In this document: one piece after another, positions 34,136 through 43,419 of the stretch | How positions within the stretch are numbered: the first letter of the stretch is position 1 | How the letters are laid out: each line of letters starts with the position of its first letter | Source: Marvinbryantia formatexigens | Lineage (GTDB): Bacteria > Bacillota > Clostridia > Oscillospirales > Ruminococcaceae | DNA: 64,000 nucleotides | Direction of reading: 5' to 3' | Assembly: GCA_021771035.1 (NCBI GenBank) | Contig: JAETPU010000002.1 | Span: forward strand, 269,702-333,701 | The notes under the pieces: model-generated | What the model was told of the DNA's origin: nothing | The model's database searches: none | What the model saw: the letters and a program-made list of their open reading frames with translations, nothing else | Position numbers and translations under genes: made by a program

Positions 34136-34592
34136 AGTATGATACGATAACGTAATTTTGTGGTAAACTGAAAAGAGCCCCCTTTTAAAGGCTTTGGGCA
34201 AGGCAAAACGGCTTGCGTCATAAGAGGAAAGGGCAGGCAGGCGATGTCCCCGTGAACACTGTCGCAGAGCGGGACGCTACAGCGGCACAGCCCTTCGTAC
34301 CGGCATCAAAACGAAAGCGGAGCGCTGTACTTGGGTGGGAGGGCTCGTCCCAATTCCAATCGGTATGAGCCTTTTGCAGCGGACATGACCCGGCTGGATT
34401 TTTAAAACACGGGCTTTCGCAATGACGACTGCGTTTTTGAGAGGAAGAACCACCCAAGACGCTGAACATCTGGATGATCCGGAGGAAGGCAGTCTTTCAT
34501 TCAATGAACCGGGCGGCACCGATCCGGCATTCTGCCAATATACTGGGTGCCGCGCTGAGAATACAGAAGAAATGATAAAAAGGAGTTAGCCA
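34136..34592. other. Spacer between cbiG and cbiH
   Basis: About 450 bases with no gene or remnant recognised. GTGGTAAACTG near 34163 looks like an extended -10 element. Confidence 0.4.
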
Positions 34593-35318
34593 ATGAAACT
34601 CTATGTGGTAGGGCTGGGCCCTGGTTCCCTGGACGGCATGACTATGCAGGCGATGAACGCTCTGCGCGCCAGCGACGTACTGGTAGGCTATACGGTGTAC
34701 CTGGATTTAATCCGGGAAGCCTTTCCCGAAAAGCGTTTTCTTTCCACTCCGATGAAGCAGGAGGCCCAGCGCTGCCGGATGGCGGTTGAGGAGGCCTTGA
34801 AGGGGCAGACTGTCAGTATGGTGTGCTCCGGCGACAGCGGGGTATACGGCATGGCAGGGCTTGTGTATGAGGTGTCCCAGGAATATGAGCCCATTGAGAT
34901 TGAGATTATCCCGGGTGTGACGGCGGCGTGCAGCGGCGCGGCCCTTTTGGGAGCACCCTTGATTCATGATTTTGCCCTCATCAGCCTGAGCGATTTGCTC
35001 ACACCGCTGGAAAAAATCCATCAGCGTTTGGACTGTGCCGCCCAGGCGGACTTCGCCTTGTGCCTGTATAATCCCGCCAGCAAAAAGCGCAGGGACTACC
35101 TGCGGGACGCCTGTGAAATTATTCTGCGTTACCGGGATGAAGAAACCCCGGCGGGGATTGTGCGCAACATCGGCCGCGAGGGCCAGGAGGCCCGGGTCCT
35201 GACGCTGGGCCAGCTGCGCGATGAGCAGGTGGATATGTTCACCACGGTGTTTATCGGCAACTCCCAGACTAAGCGCATCGGCGAAAAAATGGTGACGCCC
35301 CGGGGCTATCGCCTGTAG
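34593..35318 (+). CDS. cbiH: Cobalt-factor III (precorrin-3B) C17-methyltransferase
   Basis: A 241-residue tetrapyrrole methylase of the CbiH/CobJ subgroup, which methylates C17 and contracts the ring. Seen are VVGLGPGSLDGMTMQAMNALRASDVLVGYTVYLDL, VSMVCSGDSGVYGMAGLVYEV, IIPGVTAACSGAALLGAPLIHDFALISLSDLLTPLEKI, FALCLYNPASKKRRDYL and the C-terminal FIGNSQTKRIGEKMVTPRGY, a characteristic CbiH ending. The ribosome-binding sequence AAAAGGAG lies upstream. A stable hairpin lies about 55 bases after the stop. Confidence 0.96.
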   Translation: MKLYVVGLGPGSLDGMTMQAMNALRASDVLVGYTVYLDLIREAFPEKRFLSTPMKQEAQRCRMAVEEALKGQTVSMVCSGDSGVYGMAGLVYEVSQEYEPIEIEIIPGVTAACSGAALLGAPLIHDFALISLSDLLTPLEKIHQRLDCAAQADFALCLYNPASKKRRDYLRDACEIILRYRDEETPAGIVRNIGREGQEARVLTLGQLRDEQVDMFTTVFIGNSQTKRIGEKMVTPRGYRL

Positions 35319-35654
35319 GAAGGCTGCTACTTCACCAAAGGTCTCCCGAAGATATCCTGCAGTGAGGGATAGATAGGGCAGCAGTTCACAGTTCAGCTGC
35401 CCTATGCGTATTAATCTTTCACGAATATCCTCAGCGTATCGGCTGTGATGAGCTGCGGTTGGAAGAACGCGCTGCCCCATTGCTTCTGCACCGGAGCAAT
35501 ATCCGGAAAAGGAGCTAAAGTATGGTGCCTGAGGTTCTGGGTTAGTATACAAGGTTCGCTTTTGTTTTTGATAACGGTTGGCGGGCATCCATGGATTTCC
35601 TCTGTGCCCGGCAGCCCCAGCCGGTGATTTTTCCGGAAAGGAGGGACTACTTCT
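35319..35654. other. Spacer after cbiH with a stable hairpin
   Basis: Perfect 10-bp inverted repeat ATAGGGCAGC/GCTGCCCTAT (35373-35382 with 35396-35405). It could slow or stop transcription, although no T run follows. No gene is visible in the rest. Confidence 0.5.
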
Positions 35655-36980
35655 ATGGAACAGACTCTTCGTGCCAGGCTGCTGGTTTTCGGCGGCACCA
35701 CAGAGGCAAGAGAGCTCCTGGAGCTGCTGGCATCCCAACCGGTGTGGGTGCATCTGTGCATTGCCACCCCTTATGGCGGCCAGCTACTGAAATTGGGAGC
35801 CAATCAAACAGCTGATGTGGGGAGAAAGAGCGCCGATGAAATGGCTGAACTTCTAAAAGCTGAGCGGTTTGACGCCGTCATCGACGCCACCCACCCCTAT
35901 GCCCGGGAGGTGACCCAAAATATCCAGGAGGCCTGCCGAAGGACGCAGACTCCCTGTTTGCGCCTGCTGCGGGAGGAAAATAAGGCGGGGAAGTGCGGCT
36001 GTATTGAGGTTTCCAGCGCTGAGAAGGCCGCCCAGCTGCTGGACACCCTGCCCGGGGTTGCCCTTGTGACCACCGGAAGCAAGGAGCTCGAGGCCTTTAC
36101 GGCGGTGCGCGGTTATCAGGAACGCCTGTTTGTGCGGGTGCTGCCAACGCCGCAGGTGCTTCAGCACTGCCGGGAACTGGGGTTTCCCCCCAAGCAGTGC
36201 ATTGCCATGCAGGGCCCCTTTTCCCAGGCGCTCAACGAGGCGCTTCTGCACCAGATTGGCGCCAAATATCTAATCACCAAGGAGTCTGGCTGGGCGGGGG
36301 GCTTTCCCGAAAAGGCGGCGGCGGCCCGAAGCGCCGGGGCGCAGCTCATTGTGATCCGACGTCCGCAGGAGGACGGGTATTCCTTTGGGAAACTGCTGGA
36401 ACAGCTGCATGAGCGCTTTGGCCTTTCGCTGCCCGCCCCAGACGGTCTTCCTGCAGAGACGGCATCCGCGCAGGAGAGCCCTTGCCCGCCGTGTCAAACA
36501 GCGTCCCGCTGTTTTCCCTTCTACCGCAGGATTTACGGGAAAAAGGCCGTAATGGTGGGAGCGGGGGCCATCGCTCTGCGCAGAGTAAAGACGCTGCTGG
36601 AGTTTGGAGCGCAGGTTACCGTAATTGCGCCGAGGGCTGCTGAGGAAATCCGCCTGCTGGATGCCCAGGGAACCATTTGCTGGGAGCGCCGGGAATACCG
36701 TTTTGGGGACTGCCGCGGTGCTTTTCTTGCGGTAGCGGCGACAGACAGCCGAAAGGTCAACCGGCAGGTGGGCCAGGAGTGTACGCAGTCGGACATTCCG
36801 GTGAGCGTGGCGGACTGCCGGGAGGAATGTACCTTTTATTTTCCCGCGGTGATAGCTCAGGATTCCGTCGTCGTCGGGGTCTGCGCGGGCGGACTGGATC
36901 ATGGCCTTGCCAAGCGCACCGCCCGGAGGATCCGGGAGCGTTTTCGGGAAATTTTACCGCAACAGGATGGGGAGGAATAA
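35655..36980 (+). CDS. cbiJ: Precorrin-6A reductase fused to precorrin-2 dehydrogenase (CbiJ-SirC)
   Basis: A 441-residue two-domain protein. Residues about 8-255 are CbiJ: LLVFGGTTEARELLELL, DAVIDATHPYAREVTQNIQEA, VALVTTGSKELEAF, ECIAMQGPFS-type segment KQCIAMQGPFSQALNEALL and KYLITKESGWAGGFPEK. They reduce cobalt-precorrin-6A. After a Pro/Ala-rich linker (about 265-285), residues about 290-441 match the Met8/CysG N-terminal family: FYRRIYGKKAVMVGAGAIALRRVKTLLEFGAQVTVIAP, AFLAVAATDSRKVNRQV and CTFYFPAVIAQDSVVVGVCAGG. This module oxidises precorrin-2 to sirohydrochlorin with NAD+, and in some relatives also inserts metal. It is followed after 2 bases by the CobA-HemD gene. Confidence 0.92.
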   Translation: MEQTLRARLLVFGGTTEARELLELLASQPVWVHLCIATPYGGQLLKLGANQTADVGRKSADEMAELLKAERFDAVIDATHPYAREVTQNIQEACRRTQTPCLRLLREENKAGKCGCIEVSSAEKAAQLLDTLPGVALVTTGSKELEAFTAVRGYQERLFVRVLPTPQVLQHCRELGFPPKQCIAMQGPFSQALNEALLHQIGAKYLITKESGWAGGFPEKAAAARSAGAQLIVIRRPQEDGYSFGKLLEQLHERFGLSLPAPDGLPAETASAQESPCPPCQTASRCFPFYRRIYGKKAVMVGAGAIALRRVKTLLEFGAQVTVIAPRAAEEIRLLDAQGTICWERREYRFGDCRGAFLAVAATDSRKVNRQVGQECTQSDIPVSVADCREECTFYFPAVIAQDSVVVGVCAGGLDHGLAKRTARRIRERFREILPQQDGEE

Positions 36981-36982
36981 AG

Positions 36983-38485
36983 ATGCACACAGGAAAGGTT
37001 TGGCTGGTTGGGGCGGGCCCGGGGGATCCGGGGCTCATGACACTGCGGGGCAGGCAGGTTCTCGGGCAGGCCCAGGTGGTTGTTTATGACAGCCTGGTGG
37101 GCCCGGGGGTGCTGGGAATGGTGCCCCAAAATGCTCAATGCATCGATGTGGGCAAGCGGGCCGGAAACCATCCTGTCCCTCAGGAGCAGATCAACGCCAT
37201 CCTGCTCAGGGAGGCGCAAAAGGGCCTGCGGGTGGTCCGTCTGAAGGGCGGGGATCCCTTTGTGTTTGGCCGCGGCGGTGAGGAACTGGAGCTGCTGTGC
37301 CAGCATGGCATTGATTTTGAAATTGTACCGGGCATTCCCTCGGCGGTGGCGGTACCGGCCTATGCCGGAATCCCGGTGACCCACCGGGACTGCTGCTCCT
37401 CCTTTCATGTCATCACCGGGCACACCCGCAAGGGGCAGGGGCCACAAATCGACTTTGAAGCGTTGGTACGCCTGAAGGGGACGCTGGTGTTTTTGATGGG
37501 GGTGTCCTCCCTTGAGGCCATTTGCAGGGGCCTTATGGAAGCGGGAATGTCCGAGAAGATGCCTGCCGCAGTCCTGGAGCGGGGCACTACGGCTTTTGCC
37601 CGGCGGGTGGTCTCTACCTTGGCGTTATTGCCAAAAGATGCCCTCCAAGCCCAAATCGGGACTCCCGCCATCATTATTGTGGGGGAGGTCTGTGCACTGG
37701 AGAGCCAGTTTGCCTGGAGCGAAAAACGGGCTCTGGGCGGGATGCGGGTGGTTTTGACACGGGCAAGGGGAACCTCGGAATCTCTGCGGGAGAAGCTGCA
37801 GCAGCGGGGAGCCGAGGTTGTGGAAATGCCGATGATCTCCACCCGGCTCCTAGAGGAACCCTCCGGGCTGGATGCGGCATTGCAGCGCCTGGGAGATTTT
37901 GGCTGGCTTGCGTTTACCAGCGCCGCGGGAGTCCGGCATTTTCTTACCTATCTGAAAAAAAGCCGCCGGGACATCCGCTGTCTTGCTGGACTGCGCCTTG
38001 CGGCAATCGGGCCGGCTACCTGCCAGGCCTTGGAACAGGCTGGACTGATGGCGGATTTAGTTCCCGGGGAGTATACGGCGGCTGGGCTGGGGGAGGCGCT
38101 TTCTCAGGCGGCACGCGGGCAGCGGGTTTTACTGCTGCGGGCCAAGGTGGCCTCTGCCCAGCTGACCAGGTGCATGGAAGAGGCGGAAATTGACTATGAG
38201 GACGTTCCGCTCTATGAGACAGCCGACGAAGCCTCCCTGCTCTCCCCACAGGGGGTGCTCACCGGGGATTCCCGGGAATTTGTATGCTTTTTGAGCGCTT
38301 CGGCGGTGCGGGCCTTTGCTGCACAGTGCCAGCCGGAGGTACTCAAACAGGTACAAGCCGTCTGCATCGGGGAGCCCACAGCGGCGGCTGCCGAACAGGC
38401 GGGAATGCGCGCTTTTGTGGCTGCCTGCGCCTGTGAGGACGCCATGGTGCAGCGCTTGGAGGAGCTCTGGAAGGCCCGGGGATAG
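36983..38485 (+). CDS. cobA: Uroporphyrinogen-III C-methyltransferase fused to uroporphyrinogen-III synthase (CobA-HemD)
   Basis: A 500-residue bifunctional protein. Residues 1-250 form the SUMT domain: VWLVGAGPGDPGLMTLRG, VVVYDSLVGPG, VDVGKRAGNH, LRVVRLKGGDPFVFGRGGEE, EIVPGIPSAVAVPAYAGIPVTHRD, RLKGTLVFLMGV. Two SAM-dependent methylations give precorrin-2. Residues about 255-500 form the HemD domain: MRVVLTRARGTSESLREKLQQRGAEVVEMPMI, WLAFTSAAGVRHFL, LAAIGPATCQALEQAG and FVCFLSASAVRAF. They close the tetrapyrrole ring. Only this protein links the cluster to the haem branch. The start at 36983 follows GGAGG by 7 bases; the frame extends further upstream within the cbiJ-sirC gene. Confidence 0.94.
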   Translation: MHTGKVWLVGAGPGDPGLMTLRGRQVLGQAQVVVYDSLVGPGVLGMVPQNAQCIDVGKRAGNHPVPQEQINAILLREAQKGLRVVRLKGGDPFVFGRGGEELELLCQHGIDFEIVPGIPSAVAVPAYAGIPVTHRDCCSSFHVITGHTRKGQGPQIDFEALVRLKGTLVFLMGVSSLEAICRGLMEAGMSEKMPAAVLERGTTAFARRVVSTLALLPKDALQAQIGTPAIIIVGEVCALESQFAWSEKRALGGMRVVLTRARGTSESLREKLQQRGAEVVEMPMISTRLLEEPSGLDAALQRLGDFGWLAFTSAAGVRHFLTYLKKSRRDIRCLAGLRLAAIGPATCQALEQAGLMADLVPGEYTAAGLGEALSQAARGQRVLLLRAKVASAQLTRCMEEAEIDYEDVPLYETADEASLLSPQGVLTGDSREFVCFLSASAVRAFAAQCQPEVLKQVQAVCIGEPTAAAAEQAGMRAFVAACACEDAMVQRLEELWKARG

Positions 38486-38892
38486 CAACTTCTTTGTGAA
38501 GATGGATATCGGAGGCGGCAAAAGCTTCTTTTTCAAAGTAAATATATGAGGCCGCCGCTGTGCCCTGTCCAAGGACAGCCCGCTCTTTACAGCCGTGGAA
38601 TAGGGAATTCACAGGGAAAGGCAGTGCTGTTAGCCGCCTGAGACTGCCATACGCCCAGAGAGCTGCGGCCGGATGGCTTATAGCTGGCCCGGCAGGGCCG
38701 TGCATGGGAACATCCAAGCGACAGTCTGCGGCCAGCGGCGGAGTTACCAGAAAATCGGAAACTTATGATGCTGGGATACGCTCCAGGACGGAACAAAAGC
38801 ATTCAGCATAAAATTTTGCGCCTGTTGTATCCGGAAAATGGAACCTCATGCAGAGAGGGAACCGGCACAGCTTGAGAAAGGACGGGATATGT
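38486..38892. other. Spacer between cobA-hemD and cbiE-cbiT
   Basis: About 400 bases without a gene or repeat that I can identify. Confidence 0.4.
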
Positions 38893-40119
38893 ATGGCACG
38901 ACAGGTAACGATTGTAGGGATTGGGATGGGGAATCCCGATACCATGACGCTGCGGGCGCGCCGCGCACTCGAGAGCTGCGACTGTCTGATTGGAGCCGGG
39001 CGTATGCTGGAGAGTATCCCGTTCGGGCCCAAAGAGCGACTGGCCCAGTTTTCCCCCCAGCCCATTGTGAGGTTTTTGCAGGAACATTTGCAGTTTGAGC
39101 ATATCTGCGTGGCCATGTCCGGGGACGTGGGCTTTTACAGCGGCGCAAAAAAGCTGGCGGAGGCTTTGGGTGAGGAGTTTCAGGTGGAGTTTGAGCCGGG
39201 GATCAGTTCGCTGTCCTATTTCTGTGCCAAATGTGCCACCTCCTGGGACGATGTTTTAACGGTGAGCGTCCATGGGCGCGCCGCACAGGTGACCGGGCCG
39301 GTTCGCCATCACAAAAAGGTGTTCTTTATCACCGGCAACACCCACACCGCCGCACAGATCTGCCGTCAGCTCACCCAGGCGGGTTTGGGGGACTGCCGGG
39401 TGTCCGTGGGGGAAAACCTCTCCTATGCCTGTGAACGTATCGTGCACGGCACTGCCCGGGAACTGATGGGCCAGGAGTTTTCACCGCTGAGTGTAGTATT
39501 GGTGGAAAACCCGCACTGGCAGCGTCGTCAGGTGGTGCCGGGTATCCCGGACGAGGAGTTTTTGCGGGATAAGGTACCTATGACCAAGTTTGAGGTGCGC
39601 TGCGCTTCCGTTTCCCTGTTGGGGGTACGGGACGGGGATATCCTCTATGACATCGGGGCGGGAACCGGCTCGGTCAGTGTGGAGCTGGCCCGGTGCTGTC
39701 CTATGGGGAGCGTATACGCCATTGAAAAAAAACCGGAAGCCATCGCTCTTCTGGAAAAAAACCGGGAACGCTTTGGCGTCGAAAACCTGGTGATTGTACC
39801 GGGAGAGGCGCCTGAGGCGCTGTTGGAGCTGCCGGCGCCGGACAGGGCGTTCATCGGCGGGAGTTCCGGCAATCTCAGCGAGATCTTTGAAGCGCTCCTG
39901 CGCAAAAATCCGGGAATTCACCTGGTGGTAAGCGCCGTCACCTTGGAAACCCTCACCCAGGCCACCCAGTGCGTCCAGCGGTATTCCATGCGGGAGGTAC
40001 AGATTTCGCAGGTAACTGCGGCCAGAGCCCGCCGGGTTGGAAACTATCACATGATGACGGGCCAAAACCCTGTATGGCTGATCTGTGCCCGGGGAAACGG
40101 GGAGGAACTGCCATGCTGA
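38893..40119 (+). CDS. cbiET: Cobalt-precorrin-7 C5-methyltransferase / C15-methyltransferase decarboxylase fusion (CbiE-CbiT)
   Basis: A 408-residue fusion equivalent to CobL. Residues about 1-200 are a tetrapyrrole methylase (CbiE): VTIVGIGMGNPDTMTLRARRALESCDCLIGAGRML, HICVAMSGDVGFYSGAKKL and PGISSLSYFCA. Residues about 225-408 form the CbiT Rossmann methyltransferase: VPMTKFEVRCASVSLLGVRDGDILYDIGAGTGSVSVELA (SAM motif I), VYAIEKKPEAIALLEKN and RAFIGGSSGNLSEIFEALLRKNPG. Together they methylate C5 and C15 and decarboxylate the C12 acetate. The start at 38893 has AAAGGA about 12 bases upstream. Its stop overlaps cbiA by seven bases. Confidence 0.95.
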   Translation: MARQVTIVGIGMGNPDTMTLRARRALESCDCLIGAGRMLESIPFGPKERLAQFSPQPIVRFLQEHLQFEHICVAMSGDVGFYSGAKKLAEALGEEFQVEFEPGISSLSYFCAKCATSWDDVLTVSVHGRAAQVTGPVRHHKKVFFITGNTHTAAQICRQLTQAGLGDCRVSVGENLSYACERIVHGTARELMGQEFSPLSVVLVENPHWQRRQVVPGIPDEEFLRDKVPMTKFEVRCASVSLLGVRDGDILYDIGAGTGSVSVELARCCPMGSVYAIEKKPEAIALLEKNRERFGVENLVIVPGEAPEALLELPAPDRAFIGGSSGNLSEIFEALLRKNPGIHLVVSAVTLETLTQATQCVQRYSMREVQISQVTAARARRVGNYHMMTGQNPVWLICARGNGEELPC

Positions 40120-41495
40120 ACCTGACTGCCAACTCCCCAAGGCTGATGCTGACGGCGTGCGGCAGCGGTTCGGGGAAAACTACGGTTGCCTGCGCGCTGC
40201 TGCGGGCGTTTTCCAAGCGTGGGGTGCGCCTAGCTTCCTTCAAGTGCGGCCCGGATTACATCGATCCCATGTTCCATGCCAAGGTGCTGGGAGTCCCCTC
40301 CTCGAACCTGGACAGCTTTTTCTTTTCTCCCGCCATTCTTCGGGGGCTTTTGGCCCGCCGAGGTCAAAACGCACAGCTGTGCGTTTTGGAGGGGGTTATG
40401 GGCTACTATGATGGGATTGGGGAATCTGAACGGGCCAGCTCCTATGAGGTGGCCCGCCTGACAAAAACTCCGGCGGTGCTGGTGGTACCGGCAAATGGGA
40501 TGGCCCTGTCCGCGGCGGGAATTGTCAAGGGAATGCTGGAGCTGCGGGAGGACAGTAATCTGGCGGGAGTGATTCTCAATGGAATCTCCCCCATGCTGGG
40601 GCGTTCCCTGGCGAAGATGATTCAGCGGGAAACCGGTGTGCGGGTGTACGGCACCTTTCCGCCCATGGAGGATTGCAGCTTTGAGAGCAGGCATTTGGGA
40701 CTGGTGACGGCAGGGGAAATTCAGGATATCCGGCAAAAACTGGACAGGCTGGCGGATGCGGCGCAGGAATTTCTGGATTTGGACGGGCTTTTTCAGTTAG
40801 CACAGTCTGCTGTGCCGCTGAGCGGGGAGTGGCCGCAGTTTGAAGCGGCTGAGAACGCTCCCACGATTGCCGTGGCCCGGGACGACGCCTTCTGCTTTTA
40901 CTATCCGGATGCGCTGGAACTGCTGCAGGAAGCGGGCGCGCGCCTGGAGTACTTTTCTCCCCTGGCGGGTCAGCCGGTGCCGGAGCATGCCGGCGGCCTG
41001 CTGCTGGGGGGCGGCTATCCGGAACTCTATGCCGCACAGCTGAGCGGGGGCAACTCCCTTGGTTCCATCCGTCAGGCTGTTCTTGCTGGGATGCCATGCA
41101 TCGCGGAGTGCGGCGGGTTTATGGTCCTGCATCAGCGGATGCAGGGAGCAAATGGAGAAAGTTACCCTATGGCGGGCGTCATCGAGGGAGAATGCCGCAA
41201 AACCCAGCGGCTCCAAAGGTTCGGCTATGTTACCCTGACGGCCAAGCGGGATACCTTTTTGCTTCGCCGGGGAGAGCAGGTGGCGGCTCATGAGTTTCAC
41301 TATTGGGACAGTACCTACAACGGAGAGGATTTTGTGGCGCAAAAGCCGTCGGGCTCCCGCAGTTGGGAGTGTATCCATGCCAGGGGAAACCTGCTGGCGG
41401 GGTATCCGCACATCCATTTTCTCTCCAATTGCTCCCTGGCTCCCCGCTTTGTTTCAGCGTGCCGGCAGTGGGAACAGGAGCAGAGAAAAAAATGA
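40113..41495 (+). CDS. cbiA: Cobyrinate a,c-diamide synthase
   Basis: A 460-residue ATP- and glutamine-dependent amidase of the a and c carboxylates. The N-terminal domain has the P-loop LMLTACGSGSGKTTVACALLRAF and FKCGPDYIDPMFH. The C-terminal class I glutamine amidotransferase domain (about 245-460) has LLLGGGYPELYAAQLS, the catalytic-Cys segment GMPCIAECGGFMVLH, and the His in VAAHEFHYWDS. Length is typical. GGAGG lies 8 bases before the ATG, within the end of cbiE-cbiT. Confidence 0.96.
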   Translation: MLNLTANSPRLMLTACGSGSGKTTVACALLRAFSKRGVRLASFKCGPDYIDPMFHAKVLGVPSSNLDSFFFSPAILRGLLARRGQNAQLCVLEGVMGYYDGIGESERASSYEVARLTKTPAVLVVPANGMALSAAGIVKGMLELREDSNLAGVILNGISPMLGRSLAKMIQRETGVRVYGTFPPMEDCSFESRHLGLVTAGEIQDIRQKLDRLADAAQEFLDLDGLFQLAQSAVPLSGEWPQFEAAENAPTIAVARDDAFCFYYPDALELLQEAGARLEYFSPLAGQPVPEHAGGLLLGGGYPELYAAQLSGGNSLGSIRQAVLAGMPCIAECGGFMVLHQRMQGANGESYPMAGVIEGECRKTQRLQRFGYVTLTAKRDTFLLRRGEQVAAHEFHYWDSTYNGEDFVAQKPSGSRSWECIHARGNLLAGYPHIHFLSNCSLAPRFVSACRQWEQEQRKK

Positions 41496-41737
41496 TACTC
41501 TGCTTCACCGGGAGGGGCTGCTTCGTTCCCCTTGTAAAATAGGCTTGGATACCTTCAGGCGGAACTGTACCGTGCGAAAGGCGCAATGGAACCTCTTGGG
41601 GGATTTTTCCAAACACACGCCGCAGGGATTTGCTGCGGGCACGAGGAGCCTGGCGCTGCAGGAGGAGTAGTTCAAAACTAAAAAAGGAGGATTGGCTGGT
41701 TTATCCTGTTTTTAGTACAATCAGCCATGGCATAAAA

Positions 41738-42796
41738 ATGACACTATCACAGACCCTTGATGTAATCCGTCCTCTGGATGAAAAAGCCATGGAAGCCGCA
41801 AGAAACCGCTGGAACAGTGTGGCGAAGCCTCTGGGAAGCCTGGGGCTTTTGGAGGACGTTATCGTAAAAATTGCAGGTATCACCCGCAGCCCCCGCATCG
41901 ATTTATCCAAGCGGGCGGTTGTGGCTTTCTGTGCGGACAACGGCGTGGTCCAGGAGGGGGTAACCCAGTGCGACAGCAGTGTCACCGCGGTGGTGACTGA
42001 GAATTTTTCCTCCGGGGACAGCAGTGTCTGTAAAATGGCCGCGGTGGCGAATGCCCGGGTGGTGCCGGTGGATATCGGGGTTGCCCGAGAGGTTCACGGC
42101 GAGAATATCGTCCGTGCCAAGGTGGCCTATGGAACAAAAAATATGGCCCTGGGCCCTGCCATGAGCCGGGATGAGGCGGTGCAGGCCCTGGAAATTGGAA
42201 TCCGCATGGCCCAGCAGATGAAGGAAGAGGGCTGCCGGATTTTGGCTACCGGGGAGATGGGCATCGGCAACACCACCACCAGCAGCGCTTTGACAGCGGT
42301 GTTTCTGCAGCGGGATCCCCAGGAGGTGACCGGCCGGGGGGCCGGGCTCTCCAGTGAGGGGCTGATGCGCAAGATGCAGGTCATCCGCCGGGCCATCCAG
42401 GTAAACCGTCCCAACGCGGGGGATGCCTTGGATACCCTGAGCAAGGTGGGAGGGCTTGACATTGCCGGGATGGCAGGGCTCTTTTTAGGAGGCGCGGCGC
42501 TGGGAATTCCCGTGCTCATCGACGGGTTTATCTCTGCGGCTGCGGCGCTGACGGCGGTACGGCTTTGCCCGGCGGTGCGGGAGTACCTGATAGCCTCCCA
42601 TGTCTCCCGGGAGCCGGCGGGAAGCCTGCTCATGAGGGAATTGGGAGCCGAGCCCTTTTTGGACGCGCGGATGTGCCTGGGCGAAGGAACCGGCGCTGTG
42701 GCGGTACTGCCGATTCTGGATATGGCGGCGGCGGTCTACAGCCAGATGAGCACCTTTGCCGAGATTCAAATCGAGGAATACAAGCCTCTTGTGTAG
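41738..42796 (+). CDS. cobT: Nicotinate-nucleotide--dimethylbenzimidazole phosphoribosyltransferase
   Basis: A 352-residue CobT that makes alpha-ribazole phosphate from a benzimidazole base. Seen are RWNSVAKPLGSLGLLEDVIVKIAGI, VVAFCADNGVVQEGVTQCDSSVTAVVTENF, VPVDIGVARE, TGEMGIGNTTTSSALTAVF, GGLDIAGMAGLFLGGAALGIPVLIDGFISAAAAL and ARMCLGEGTGAVAVLPILDMA, with the catalytic Glu of the last motif. The start at 41738 has no ribosome-binding site directly before it. A strong AAAAGGAGG is about 45 bases upstream at 41680-41690, and TTGGCT-18-TACAAT (41693-41722) could be an internal promoter. The start is therefore less certain than the gene. Confidence 0.94.
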   Translation: MTLSQTLDVIRPLDEKAMEAARNRWNSVAKPLGSLGLLEDVIVKIAGITRSPRIDLSKRAVVAFCADNGVVQEGVTQCDSSVTAVVTENFSSGDSSVCKMAAVANARVVPVDIGVAREVHGENIVRAKVAYGTKNMALGPAMSRDEAVQALEIGIRMAQQMKEEGCRILATGEMGIGNTTTSSALTAVFLQRDPQEVTGRGAGLSSEGLMRKMQVIRRAIQVNRPNAGDALDTLSKVGGLDIAGMAGLFLGGAALGIPVLIDGFISAAAALTAVRLCPAVREYLIASHVSREPAGSLLMRELGAEPFLDARMCLGEGTGAVAVLPILDMAAAVYSQMSTFAEIQIEEYKPLV

Positions 42797-42813
42797 AAGG
42801 GGGAGAAACAGCG

Positions 42814-43419
42814 GTGCTGACTTTGGTGACGGGCGGCTCTGCCAGCGGAAAAAGTGAATATGCGGAGGGGGAGGTGCTGGCCCTGGGCGAGGGGCGGCGC
42901 ATCTATCTTGCCACAATGATGCCCTTTGATGAGGAATGCCGCCGCAGAATCGCGCGGCACCGCCGGATGCGGGCCCGGAAGGGCTTTGAGACAATAGAGA
43001 GATACACCGGTTTGGCGGGGATACAGGTACCGCAGAACTGTGTTGTGCTGCTGGAATGCCTGTCCAACCTGGTGGCAAATGAGATCTATTCGCCCCAGGG
43101 AGCCGGGGAACAGGGGGCCTTTGAGGCGGTGGAGGCGGGAATCCAGTCCCTGTGCCGGCAGGCCAGGGCAGTGGTTGTGGTCTCCAACGAGGTGTTCTCC
43201 GACGGTGCCGCCTATGACGCGTCTACCATGCGCTATCTGGAGATTTTAGGGGCGCTCAACTGCCGGCTGGGCGAGCTGGCCCAGCGGGTGGTGGAGGTGG
43301 TGTACTCCATCCCGGTTGTCCATAAAGCTCCCGGGATATCCGATGGGGCCGGACTTGTGGCAAAAAGCGGTGCACCGGCGGGAAAACCTGGCTGCCGCAG
43401 CTTGAAAAGCGGTGCGTGA
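42814..43419 (+). CDS. cobU: Adenosylcobinamide kinase/guanylyltransferase-like protein 1
   Basis: A 201-residue CobU family protein starting with GTG. The P-loop is LVTGGSASGKSEYAEG; IYLATMMPFDEECRRRIARHRRMRARKGFETIE follows, where RHRRMR corresponds to the region with the guanylylated His of CobU. VVLLECLSNLVANEIYSP and VVVVSNEVFSDGAAYDASTMRYLEILGALNCRLGELAQRVVEVVYSIPVV follow. The usual NEVGxGIVP motif is replaced by NEVFSDG. It acts on adenosylcobinamide to give GDP-adenosylcobinamide. The second CobU-like protein at 44840 has the missing type of motif. It lies 17 bases after cobT. Confidence 0.88.
   Translation: MLTLVTGGSASGKSEYAEGEVLALGEGRRIYLATMMPFDEECRRRIARHRRMRARKGFETIERYTGLAGIQVPQNCVVLLECLSNLVANEIYSPQGAGEQGAFEAVEAGIQSLCRQARAVVVVSNEVFSDGAAYDASTMRYLEILGALNCRLGELAQRVVEVVYSIPVVHKAPGISDGAGLVAKSGAPAGKPGCRSLKSGA

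Noticed and set aside
41680..41716. Seven-codon leader peptide (TTG start) behind a strong ribosome-binding site before cobT
   Set aside because: Possible by sequence but too short to support, and the same bases could be a promoter.
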